A DNA stretch of 64,000 bases from Polytrichum commune (taxonomy: Eukaryota > Streptophyta > Polytrichopsida > Polytrichales > Polytrichaceae). Positions 11,848-22,834 of this stretch are shown here, in pieces. The stretch is taken from positions 35,301,180 through 35,365,179 of the forward strand of contig OX485808.1 of NCBI GenBank assembly GCA_950295325.1. The letters run 5' to 3'. The position numbers and the translations under genes are program-made. Position 1 is the stretch's first letter. Every line of letters starts with the position of its first letter. A model generated the notes under the pieces. The model was not told the origin of the DNA. It did not search any database and worked only from the letters and a program-made list of their open reading frames with translations.

Positions 11848-14800
11848 ATGCGCCTTGGAGCTCGTAAGCGGTCCAAAAGTGTGTTATCTCGAATTAACTT
11901 TGATGCGATTAGACTCCAGCAGGTTGATTACCTTCCTCCTCGTTACGATGGGGACGTTATCTTCGAGTTTCCACCTTTAGGTGACCATGGCCATAATACA
12001 AAGGCCAAGCTGCTTCGTGGAATGGATAGAAGGTACGATGGCCATGCTTGGACTCGCACAATTACATCCAATATTCAAAATGATCTGAAGCTTTTGTTTC
12101 GTGCATCTTCTTGTTTGGGCCACCTCCGTTGCGACAATCCTGCCTGTGAGTATCTTCAGCGAGACCATAGGATTTCCAAAGTGAATGAAACAGAGTGGGA
12201 AGGATTATCTGAGAAATTGTTTGAAGTGGGTTCCAAGCCTCCAACTGGTTCGACTGTTGTTTGCAAATCATGTAACGTCCCTCCCACCTGTGTTGTTGTC
12301 TGCACTGCCAAGATCTACTATGTTACCGCGACACCTCACATGACGAGGGTTTGTGTGCACTTGGGATCTCACGACCATCCCGTCAAGTCAGGTGATCATC
12401 GGGACTTCATCGATTTGACAAACACCTTGATTGGGGATCAAGTCGAACGCACCCCATCAGCCACTCGCTCCGCTATTGTGCTTGAAACTGCAAAGGAAGT
12501 ACTGGGCCCACTCCTCCTTGCTAAAGAAGGTGACCCACAAAAGATCTTGGAGCTGGACGAGCTGCAAGTTATTTTCGATCGGTGTAAGCACCTCACCTCG
12601 CCCAACATTCGTAACGCAGTCACCACGTTCAGGACTATGCGTCGCTTTGGAGTCATGGACAGTATTACCAAGTTACGCGGTGCTAGCAATTGGAGGTTCG
12701 TGCAACAGAATAGGTTTCCAGGGCAAGGAGCGGACATGGACAAGGTCTTTGTCTTCAAGATGTCTGAAGTTGGACCGGGCAGCGGAGTCGACCTTGTCAA
12801 ACGAATGCAACCCGGTGGTGACTTGGAGAACTCCTGGATAATGTTTGACCATGTCAAACGTGTCAGGTCGTGGACGACAATGGCTTGCCATGTGTACGAT
12901 TCCACATATTGCCGTGTCATGACCATCGCAGTATGCGACATGCAGTCTGAAGATGTTGCAGCCCAGTCAGTCGTATGGAAGAACCTGAACGCTCTCATGG
13001 CTCAACATGGAGTGGACAAAGTCAATTTTAAAGGTTTCATGGCCGACAGTGCCCAAGCCAACTGGAATGCTGTTCGAATCATTTACGGAAGTGGAGATGT
13101 GTCTGAGAAGATGGTGGATAGAGAGAGGACTTGTCTTTTCCATTGGACGCAGTCCTTGGAGAAACATACCAAGGCCGATATCCGTCAAGACCTGCAACAT
13201 CAGCATCGAATACTATGCCAGCAATACAAGAATGCAAAATCGATGGCGGAGGCCGAGACAAAGTATTTGGCAATTCGGGCATGGTGGATGTCATCCGGGG
13301 CAGCAACTGAACAAGGTCTACCTCGACTGGAGCTCTGGCTGGCCTTCTGGCATTTCCGTTACCGCCAATGGGGTGGATTTATGGAGTTGGTAAGTCTATG
13401 CTTCCCTCTATATTTCCTGTATAGTTCCCACTTTATGCTTCAACTACATTGATTCCGCCATTATTCTAATTCGGACTGTATGGGCATTGCAGGATCTAAG
13501 TGAAGCTGAACTAGCGGAAATGCCATCCTGTAACCTTGCTGAATCTATCCACAACAAGTGGAAGCAACAATCTGGCGATCGGGGCATCGACCTTTATGTG
13601 GCAACAATCGATGACTTCGTGCGTGCTTTCATGCAGTGCTCAGCATATTCCCAATTCCTGAAGGGAGAGAACCCTGGAACTGGACCGTCGAAGGAGGAAT
13701 TGAAGCTGAGGCGTGCTCAGAGGTCTGCCGTAAAAACAGGAATCTCGAAACCGCTGCATGAGGCCATCTTGAAGATGCCAAGCGGTGACGAGTGGTGCAC
13801 CAGGACTCCCCACCTCGAAGGGGAAGAGGTATTTGTTTCTCTGAAGCGTAAACCGGATACTACTTTCGGTGACGAACGTGAATCTCACAGGCCAGACAAG
13901 ATCAGTATATCCCGACCACGCGTCCAAACCAGATCTGCCCGACTGAACGATTCTCCACCTCCTGTGACAACTCCAGATTCTCCCACAACTCCATATTCTC
14001 CCACAACTGCAGATGAAAACCAACCGCAATTTCCAACACACGACGCTCCGCAGCGGGTGGATCGGCACCACGTCACCGCGATTGAGGAGACATTATGCAA
14101 CCCTGCCCAGTGGCACATCGCACGGTTGCCTAAGACATCTGCGAAGGCTTGCTTTGCTCTACAAGCAATCACCAAGAAGAAATGCGTCGCTCGGATTGTA
14201 CAAGACGGGAAGAGCACCGCTGCACCTACCTACTCAGGCCTCATGGATAACTATCAGAAGAAGAGATTGGACCCTCAAGACTTCTTTTTCTGTAATGACG
14301 ACATTGAGAGATGCGTTAAGGGTACAAAAAGGAGGTGGGTGGTCTCAGTCCCGAACGTTCCGGAGGTATGGCCGGTTAAGTTGGGGACCAACTTAACCTG
14401 CAAAGAGATCCTCTCTTTAGAAAACGCAAGATTTAGACTGCCCCAGCGGAAGGAGATGACACTTTCCAGAATTTTTCAGGACCACCCGTTACCTTTGGAC
14501 TTAGCAAGCTACACGACTCCTGCATATCCGGATGAGTTTCCCACCCGGCGTTCAAGGAAGTTGATTAGGCGCAACAAAAAGGCCCCGTCAACAAAACACG
14601 CCAATAATTGTGCCTCAGCCCTATCACTGAAAGCCAAAGTGCACAAACTGTGCATGCTTCCAGCCCCTGCCTTAGGATGCATCGTCTCCTTGGATTCCGG
14701 CACGCCCCCAAAGGTTCAGCAATACTACTTGACGATTTCGCAGCTGCCAGCATGCACTTGTCCTAACTTCAAGGAGATGGCGACTAAAGAAATTGGAAAA

Positions 14801-14959
14801 AGGGGTCAATGGGCCAACTGTAAGCATTTGTACTATTTGTTTATTGTAGTGTGTGGTTTGGACTCAGATTCAGACACGTTCATTCATGCAGCTAGTTTTA
14901 GCTTCAACGAAGTGAAGCGAGTTTTGGAGGCTGGTTTATTGAAGTACCTTGACTCTTAG
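11848..14959 (+). CDS. MULE-type transposase with SWIM zinc finger (two exons)
   Basis: Exon 1 is 11848-13389 and exon 2 is 13493-14959; the intron runs GTAAGT...TTGCAG and is phase 0, giving about 1002 residues. The N-terminal third has Cys pairs (CKSCNVPPTC and nearby) that may bind DNA. The catalytic region has YDSTYCRVMTIAVCD, then FKGFMADSAQANWNA, then CLFHWTQSLEKH, the D...D...C/H order of MuDR-like transposases. The C-terminus has a SWIM finger: CTCP, then NCKHLYYLF (CxC...CxH). A Ser/Thr/Pro hinge (repeats of SPTTPY type) lies around 13970-14010. The start is the first ATG after the upstream frame's stop; an upstream exon is possible. No in-frame stop was seen, so it may be active. 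A partial relative lies at 19978-21515. Confidence 0.85.
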
Positions 14960-15405
14960 AGTTTTTAGTTTCTTTAAAGAAACATATGTATGCAAGATTT
15001 TTTATAATCATGATGTAGTGATACTAAAAGGGCCACTACAAGACATTTGACGCACCACATGTGTTTCTCTTTTCCAAAGTTGCGTGACCTTTTTGGAGTA
15101 CCACTAATTCTCCTTGTACTGAAACAGTACGTGTTTGACTTGAGACAAACCCATATTTATTACTGATATTAGTTCCAAATGTTCAATTTAACACCCTAAA
15201 CCATATTTTTCATTGATACAATAACATTTTTTCCTATATCATAGCCCTTAATTGTCCACGGTCATAGGTCCCACTGTTCACTAAGTTTAGAAAAAAATTA
15301 CTTAAAATACATTTAGTCCAAATATACCCTAAATTTATCCCTTAAAATAACATTTTAATCAAAATATCGCGGAAGTTACCGCTCACCGCTCGCAAAATAG
15401 CTTCG
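14960..15405. other. 3' flank of transposase and right end of element 1
   Basis: AT-rich, no gene. Near 15377-15395 it reads ttaccgctcaccgctcgc. A similar tract of GCTCAC repeats occurs downstream of the second MULE copy at about 21850-21890, suggesting related element ends. The exact end is unresolved. Confidence 0.4.
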
Positions 15406-18400
15406 TCCTGTTTTTAAATACACCAAAGGGTTATGATCTGTGACGATCGTGCAATCTGCATCCTCTAGGTAACTCCGCTAGGTTTGCATGGCGTGCACAA
15501 CTGCTGCAAGTTCTTGTTCACTAGTAGTGTAATTTCTCTCAGCGGGAGAAAATTTCTTACTCTCAAAAGCAATGGGCTTACCTTCCTGAAGTAAGACGGT
15601 CCTTGCTCCGAGTAAAGAAGCGTCACTAACGACCTCAAATGGCTCCCCTAAGTTGGGTAAGGTCAGAACTGGTGCATGTGTTAAAGCATACTTAACATTC
15701 TCAAAAGCGCGTTCACACTCGTCAGTCCAAATATACTTGACTTTGTTTCGCGTAAGAGAAGTCAAAGGCGCAACCATAGTGGAATATCCATGTATGAATC
15801 TGCGGAAGTAATTGCAAAGCCCCAAAAATGATCGTAATTGTCCGACATCAAGAGGTCTATGCCACTTGGCCACAGTTTCAATTTTCTTAGGATCCACCTT
15901 GATGCCCTCCTTGCCAACAACATGTCCTAAATAATGCAATTTATTCTTTCCAAAATGACACTCAGACATCTTTGCATAAAACTGATTCTCTCGTAGAATT
16001 TGAAGTACTTGTGCCAAATGACTGACATGTTCCTCCTCGTTCTTTGAAAAAATTAAGATGTCATCTAGATATACCAAAACAAACTTTCCAATGAACTTGT
16101 GAAAAACACGATTCGTTACTCCTTGAAAAGTTGCTGGTGCATTGGTCAATCCAAAACTTAATACTGTGAATTGGTAATGACCAAACGGTGTTCTAAACGC
16201 CGTCTTAGGAGCATCCTCCTCGGATATCCTAATCTGGTGATAACCTTGTACCAAATCAAGAGATGAAAATACTGTAGAGCCGGCTAACTGGTCAAAAAAA
16301 TCATCAATACGAGGCAACGGATAACGATTCTTTACCGTTTGCTTATTAAGTGCCCGATAATCCACCACCATTCGCAGCGCTCCATCCTTTTTCTTGACGA
16401 ACAAGATGGGAGACCCATAAGGCGATGAACTAGGCTCTATCCATCCCTTTTCCAAATACTCCTTGATCTGGTTCTTGGCCTCCTGCAGCTCGAGAGGACT
16501 CAACCTATAGATCGGCCTAAATGGCGGCTTGCCATCTGGTTCTAAAGGAATAATATGGGCCATTTCCCGCTCTGGAGGTAACCCTGTAGGTATGGGCTGA
16601 AAAACATCAGCATATTCCTCCAACACTATGGCATAAGGTGTTGCCACTGTGTCCTCTACGTTGTCTCCAACCGCGGTCAATTGAACTAGGAACGACGTTG
16701 CTCCTTTCCGAATTGACCGTTTGAACTGCATAGCAGTGAGTCTATGGGGATTTGGACTCTGACATTGCACTGAGTTCACATGCAGTGTCATTTTACGGCG
16801 GCCCTTATACAACACGCAACATTCAGATGCAAAATCCAAGCGTGCCTTGTGCTGCACTAGCCAATCATTGCCCAATATCAAATCAATGCCTTCACTTAAC
16901 TTTGCCACCAGGCAAGTAATTTGGCTTTGATATTGCTATATTCTAACATGAACTTTAATCTTGCCGTCCGTTTGGACTTCATCACCATTGCATAATACCA
17001 GTTTGTTACTGCCATTTTTCACTTTTAACCCGAAGGTCTTAGCAAAACCAGAACTCACAAAGCAATGTGATGCGGCACTATCCATTAATACAGATGCATC
17101 CTGATGAGCTACTTGCCCTGAGAAACTCATCATCAGTTGAGAAAACAGAGTGAGTTGATTCAGCACACGTGGCCTAGGTTCATCCAAATAAACATGCCAC
17201 TGCACTGAGTTTGATTCAAATTGATGGACCAATTTAAATCGTGGTAAAGTTCTTTTAAGACTTTTTGCTTTACGTTTGTCAACAATAAAACAAGCACCGG
17301 TCTCATAGGGCGCTCCCTCTTTACCGTGCAAATAAGATCTCAAGAAACTTTGCAAATCATCCACTGATGGTATAATCAATGAGAACGCTCCATAAACTTT
17401 GGAGTTCACATCTAACACATCACTGAGTGGGAGTAACGAAGTTGGCAAAATAATGTCTTTATTCAAAATATTAGACACGATTACATTAAATTGCTTATTG
17501 ACTAAGCCCTGAATAACTTCCAAAGCATCACTAAGCAATCAAAAACACCCTCCAAAACTTGAACAGGTCCTGACACTAGCCCACTGCCTAAGTGTCGGAC
17601 TTGTGAAAAAACTTCTTGTCTTTCTTTGCAGGTTGCTGCTCAGCACTCTTCTTGCCATCAGGACAATCTCTAGCCAAGTGTCATTCCTTGTGACATTGAA
17701 AACAAAGACCATCCTTTTTGTCAGTGCTTCTTGCCGAAGGGGCCTCCCCTTTATCCTGCTTACTCTTCTTGTAAAAGGCGGAAGAGCGGCCTTCAGAGCG
17801 GCGAGACTTGTTGTCTCTAATCGGCCCTATGTGGCCATTGGTCTTGACAACCGGTGCATCAAAATGAGACTTATCATTGTCCCGTCCTTTTGCATCTTGT
17901 GTGTACGTAGCGTCTATAGTCACTGCATAATTGATGAGACGCTTGATGTCCTCCCATGGCCCACCATCGTCCTTAGGATCCACCAAGACCTTCTTGCAGA
18001 TATCCTCCTTGAGCCCTGATATGAATCTCTCAATCTTATCTCCCCGAGAGACAAAATTTTTAGTAATGTGTGAGCACAACTGCTGAAACTCATTTGCATA
18101 GTCCTCAACAAAACCTTTATGTTTAAGAACACGAAGCTTGTTCCGGGCTACCAACTCCTGATTGACACTGCCATAAGCAGTGAGTAATGTATCATAGAAG
18201 TTATTCCAGAGCTGCGGATCTTTCTTATCCGCTGCCAGCTCCAATGCAAGCATATCCCAATGTTGTGACACATTGGTTTCCAGATATGTTGACGCAATTG
18301 TGACCCACTCCTCAGGAGCAATCTGGCGTGCAACCAAGAACTTTTTCATCTGGTTGAGCCAAGCTAGAATGGTAATTTTGGACTTATCCTTGAACCGTTC

Positions 18401-19600
18401 CGGCTTGCCAGCAGCTGTGGTGGACTTAGAACGGTCCCCCTCATTATACTTCTTCAAGAGTTGGACCTGGCATTCCAATGCTTCCAAGCGATTGGAATGC
18501 GTGTTCACAATCGAGAAGGTTATTTCACCTTGCTGCTCTATACGCTGAAATTGACTTAAGTCATCAATCAATTTCCCATTGCAGTAATCCTGAATAGCTT
18601 GGACCACCAAACTACGGATACTTGCATCACTCGGTGAAGAGGATGTGCCAATCGGGAAAACCTGGGAAGGACTATCCTCCCTTGACGGTCCAGAAGTGTC
18701 CATATCCTCCATGGCCATAACATAAACACACAAAATACAATGCCAAAAATTTGCGGGACTGCTCACGCGGTCTTGTACAATAAAAACCAAAACAGGAGAC
18801 AAAACAATTCTACCCCCCAATAGCTTTCCCCAACAAAAAAATTAACCGCGTGTCTGAGAGCCACAATTTTCAGATTTTAACCACGAGTAAACAACCTACT
18901 CAGGAATCTTGCCCCAAGATTTCGACCCGATCCGATTTTCTGCCTAGGAGTTATACCCTTTTTCGTATGCTGCTCTCAAAAGAACTTCAGAATAGGATAG
19001 CTTCCTCTGACTTTCTTGAAATGACCTGAAATTTTAACTGTGACTAGAGAGACTAAACACAAATCATCTCACCAAATTTCGAGCCTATCCTATTTTCTGT
19101 CCGAAGGTTATGCCCATTTTTGTATGCTGCTCTCAAAAGAACTTCAGAATAGGATAGCTTCCTCTGACTTTCTTGAAATGACCTGAAATTTTAACTGTGA
19201 CTAGAAAGACTAAACACAAATCATCTCACCAAATTTCGAGCCTATCTTATTTTATGTCCGAAGGTTATGCCCATTTTAGTGCATAAATCTACCCAGGTTT
19301 CAGAATACTATAACTCCACCCCACTAACTTAAAACATCTTCAGATTTTAGCAGTGATCACTAAAACCAATTATTTATGACCCCCTAAAATGAGAGCCACA
19401 CGAGACGACGTAGCTCTCATGTGCGACGCTCACTGCCCAGGCAGCAGGCTGCCTCCCTCTGCTAGGCCGTAAGGAGACGAGACGAGACGAGGCGAGACGC
19501 GACCCCCCAGGACCGCAACACCCTCCAGAAAATTACCAGCATAACAATTACACAGCGGAAGTTAATAGAAATCCAAACGAAAACAAGGTACAAGAGCGCC

Positions 19601-19613
19601 GGCTCTGATACCA
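19601..19613 (-). other. Primer-binding site (initiator tRNA-Met)
   Basis: On the minus strand this reads TGGTATCAGAGCC, the usual plant priming site complementary to initiator tRNA-Met, one base inside the LTR. Confidence 0.9.
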
Positions 19614-19614
19614 A

Positions 19615-19975
19615 TGTAACGTTCTCAAATATTATGAGATTCAAGAGGCATGTTCCACCCAACCTTAGAGCTTATATACAAGTACCACTGGCAGTTGAGG
19701 CCACCTCCAACTGGTAGTTAAGTGGTAGTTAAATACATATTAACGAGCTCTCCCCCATGCCTTTAGGATATCTCTAAGTGCAGTTAAATAATGGTCTCTA
19801 CTTACGTGGGAGAACTACGTGTAGAACCACAGTCATCAACTAGTAGTTAACTCCCTTTACCTTTAGGACTGCTAGAGCACTCAGGGTAGCGCCTCTAGTT
19901 TTATAGTAAAGGAGTCCCAGTTGAATGAGAGGTTGTAAATAAATATAAAACAATAAATATGTAATACACGTTACA
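19615..19975 (-). repeat. LTR of the gypsy fossil
   Basis: A 361-bp repeat end beginning TGTAACG on both strands and ending CGTTACA, next to the tRNA-Met primer-binding site. It meets MULE coding sequence at 19976, where tacag may be the 5-bp target duplication. Only one LTR is inside the window. Confidence 0.85.
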
Positions 19976-21515
19976 TACAGCTTGTCGGAATGGTTGGGGT
20001 TTTGGCATTATCGATATAGACAATGGGGAGGTCACATGCTCATTGTAAGTTTTTCCTATATACAAGTGCCCCTCCTTTATTATTGATGAAATTGTTGTGT
20101 CAGTTCATTTTTAAACTTAAAATATCCCCAATATGTATTGCAAGATCTGACTTTGAATCAACGTGCTGAGATGCCAACTTGCAACCTAGCAGAAACAATA
20201 CATAACAAGTGGTTGCAACAATCAGGGAACAAAATGACATGTTTGTACGAGGCAACCGTGGATGACATGATCCGTGCATTCATGCAGATCGCAAATTATC
20301 GTTCTTGGCTTAAAGGGGGTTCTTCAGGGAAAGGGCCAGATCAAACATCATTGAAGCTCAAAGCTGCAACACACACCGGTGATCCCAAGCTTCTTGCAGA
20401 GGCAATGAGGTCATACCCTGGGGCAGAGGATCTTAATACAAGGAATTGTGCACTGGAGGGCTCTGAGTTGTTTGGATCAACCAAGAGGAAACTAGACTTA
20501 CCACCTGGATCTGAGTATGATTCTCATCGTCTTGACAAAGTAAACTACTCCATCCCTCACCCTAATACAAGGTCAAAGAGGGCACGCATAGATGATTCCT
20601 TCAAGCATGATGAGAATGTGGTGTCTCACACCACTAATGTGTTGGAGTCAGAGTGTCATGAATCCCAATGGCATGCATATTTCACGATTGTCTTATCCGT
20701 CCAAGAAAGAGTGTCAAGCATTGCAAGCAAATACTGGACATCCATGTAGGGCTAAAGTTGGGAAAAGTACACATGGCACACCTGCGCCAACATACACAAG
20801 CATGAAGAAGGAATACCGTTCCAACAACCACGTTCCAACAAATTTTTGGTTTTGTGCAGATGACATTAATCGATGTGTGAAGGGGAGCAAGAAGAAATGG
20901 GTGTTTGATTGGCCAAATCTCCCTAAGGTGTGGCCGGTGAAGGTTGGTACAAACCTTACACGGGAGGAGGTGTTTGCATTGGAAGATGTTGGGTTTCAAC
21001 TCCAACAGAAAGAGGCATTGTCACCACGTCGTCGATTAAGAACAATGACAAACCTCCCCATCCCTCGTTCACATTTCCGTGTTCCTCCAAACCCAGATGT
21101 GCATCCAAATACACGGTTTTCCAAGGCAGTTCGACGAAACATGGCAGCACCATTATCAGAGCACATGAATAAGTGGGAGAGCGCGTTACATATGGATGGG
21201 TACTATGTGGTTGGTGTGACTCCCATTCCATACCCTGGATACGGATGCATCATAACCATAGTTTCCAAAGAGGAGAAGACGTACCTTATCTCCATTGCAG
21301 ATATCCCGCAATGCACTTGCCCGGACTTTGCGAAAATGTTGTCTTTGGCAGTGGGAAAGAGGGGTCAATGGGTTTCATGCAAACACTTGTATTACGTGTT
21401 CAGGTATTTGTGCAAAGTTGACTACGCCACTGACAAGTTCATTCATGCACCGACATTTAGCTACAATGAGGTGATGCGACTTCTTGAGCTTGCGGGTGTT
21501 GCAGAAAAGGTGTAG
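19976..21515 (+). pseudogene. 3' half of a second MULE/SWIM transposase gene, cut by the gypsy element
   Basis: The remnant begins inside exon 1 (WLGFWHYRYRQWGG, matching WLAFWHFRYRQWGG of the complete copy). It keeps the intron at the same codon position (GTAAGT at about 20045, AG before 20141) and continues DLTLNQRAEMPTCNLAETI. A single frameshift lies near 20675-20680. The SWIM finger is kept (CTCPDF, then SCKHLYYVF). Protein similarity to 11848-14959 is clear but moderate, so this is another family member, not a duplicate. The missing 5' part should lie beyond the gypsy element, outside the window. Confidence 0.88.
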
Positions 21516-22311
21516 TGGCATAGGGGTGAAGGGCATGGATGCAATTATTCATCATTTCTACATATATAGAAATATTTGTGTACATCCACATGAAATGTAT
21601 GTAGCACAAACTGATGGTACAACTAAATAGATGTTTGTCACAATAAAGTGCTCTCCATTTCAATGGCGTACTTGACATGTCAATAAAATGCCTATCACCG
21701 TGGATCATCAAACTTCTTGAATTCCATGGTAATAGGGCCGAGTTCAATATTTTGTTTTCCCACAATGTTATTTTCATAATATATAATCCAAATATTTTGG
21801 AATATTTTCTTTTCAAATCCCATAATTGGTCATTTTTTTGCTGATTGCTCACATGTTACCGCTCACTGCTCACTGCTCAATGCTCACATGCTAGCTTCCC
21901 TCCACAAAATTCGTGACGTGATGTGATGGCCATGGGCCGTGTCATGTCCAAAATGTCCAAGGGGTAGAGATTGAAAATTTTAAAACAAATTTAAAAAAGG
22001 AAATTGAGTAGAGCTTGAAGATGATGAAGAAGAACATAAGGTAGAGGGTGCCAAAATCAACACCCCACGCAAAAGCAACACCTTTAAATGCCTTCCAATT
22101 ATCAACACTATACTACCTTGAATTGTTCCCCATGGAAAAATAAGGCACGCGGTTGGCCTAGGATGTTTGGGTCAACATATTTCATGTAATGGAGGTGGAA
22201 GTTGTGTCTCTTAGTCCTCCGATGGTTGAATCAAGGTAAAGAGAGAAACAAAGTATAATCTTGAAGGCCATTTGCGACCAATATTTGTATTTTAGCACGT
22301 CCTTTTTTGGT

Positions 22312-22460
22312 TCATAACATTACTCAACGTTGTGCTTCCGTTCTGTGGGCCATGGGAGTGTAACCATGGGATGACCTAGATTTAGACTAAGCTTTCAACA
22401 TCTAATGGTTATATACCCATGGCCCACAAAACGCAAGCACAATGTTGAGGAATGTTATGA
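22312..22460. mobile_element. Foldback/MITE-like element, copy 1
   Basis: The two halves are inverted repeats: 'tcataacattactcaacgtt' at the left and its near reverse complement at the right, with the inner arms meeting at ccatggg...cccatgg. About 149 bp, no coding capacity. Confidence 0.7.
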
Positions 22461-22676
22461 TCGTCCAAATGAAACAACAACGTAAATGTGTTAGAAAGGT
22501 CGCCTCTTATCCAAAACTTACTGCAAAGTGGATCCAATGGAATAGCGTTTCCTGTAAATTACGATTGTGGTTGTTTTGTCAAAACGATATCCAATTCATG
22601 TGACAAAAAATGAGTTCATGTTGCAAATGATCAAGAGGTTGCATTTAAACATATGTTCATAATTTTGACAACCGAC

Positions 22677-22834
22677 CATAACATTACTAGTAAGCAATTG
22701 TGGGCTTTGAGAATATAACCATGGGATGCTTGAAGCTTAATCTACATCTGAGTCTCCCAACGCAAGGTTTGTGCATCCCATGGTTATATTCTCAAGACCC
22801 ATGAAACAAACACAAACTACTTAGTAATGTTATG
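22677..22834. mobile_element. Foldback/MITE-like element, copy 2
   Basis: It has the same architecture and the same outer CATAACATTACT ends as the element at 22312, with inner arms around the palindromic part of 'tataaccatgggatgc'. The two elements lie about 220 bp apart and belong to one family. Confidence 0.7.

Larger units (their letters stand above)
1..15405. mobile_element. Element 1: large MULE-type DNA transposon with ParB/methylase accessory gene (left end outside window)
   Basis: This composite unit has two divergent genes: a minus-strand ParB-like/DNA-methylase gene (9990-21) and a plus-strand MULE-type transposase (11848-14959), with a private 20-bp palindrome repeated through the introns and the spacer. 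The right end is placed at about 15395-15409, where sequence resembling the 3' flank of the transposase gives way to gypsy RNase H sequence. The left end must lie beyond base 1, because the accessory gene stops at 21. No terminal inverted repeat can be checked, so the extent rests on the gypsy breakpoint and on the matching layout of element 2. The accessory gene carries three in-frame stops, so the copy is ageing, but the transposase reading frame is open. Confidence 0.65.
15406..19975 (-). mobile_element. Ty3/gypsy LTR retrotransposon fossil, incomplete
   Basis: Parts on the minus strand in order: one LTR (19975-19615, TG...CA), a primer-binding site for initiator tRNA-Met (19613-19601), an untranslated leader with a tandem duplication of about 140 bp (roughly 18950-19230), gag with the beginning of a zinc knuckle (about 18820-17681), protease (about 17538-16936), reverse transcriptase with the YLDD motif, and the beginning of RNase H (about 16908-15406). 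The rest of the element is not in the window. It is broken, with a few breaks in the coding part. The interruption at about 15406 coincides with the end of element 1, and its LTR end abuts the MULE remnant at 19976. Confidence 0.88.
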
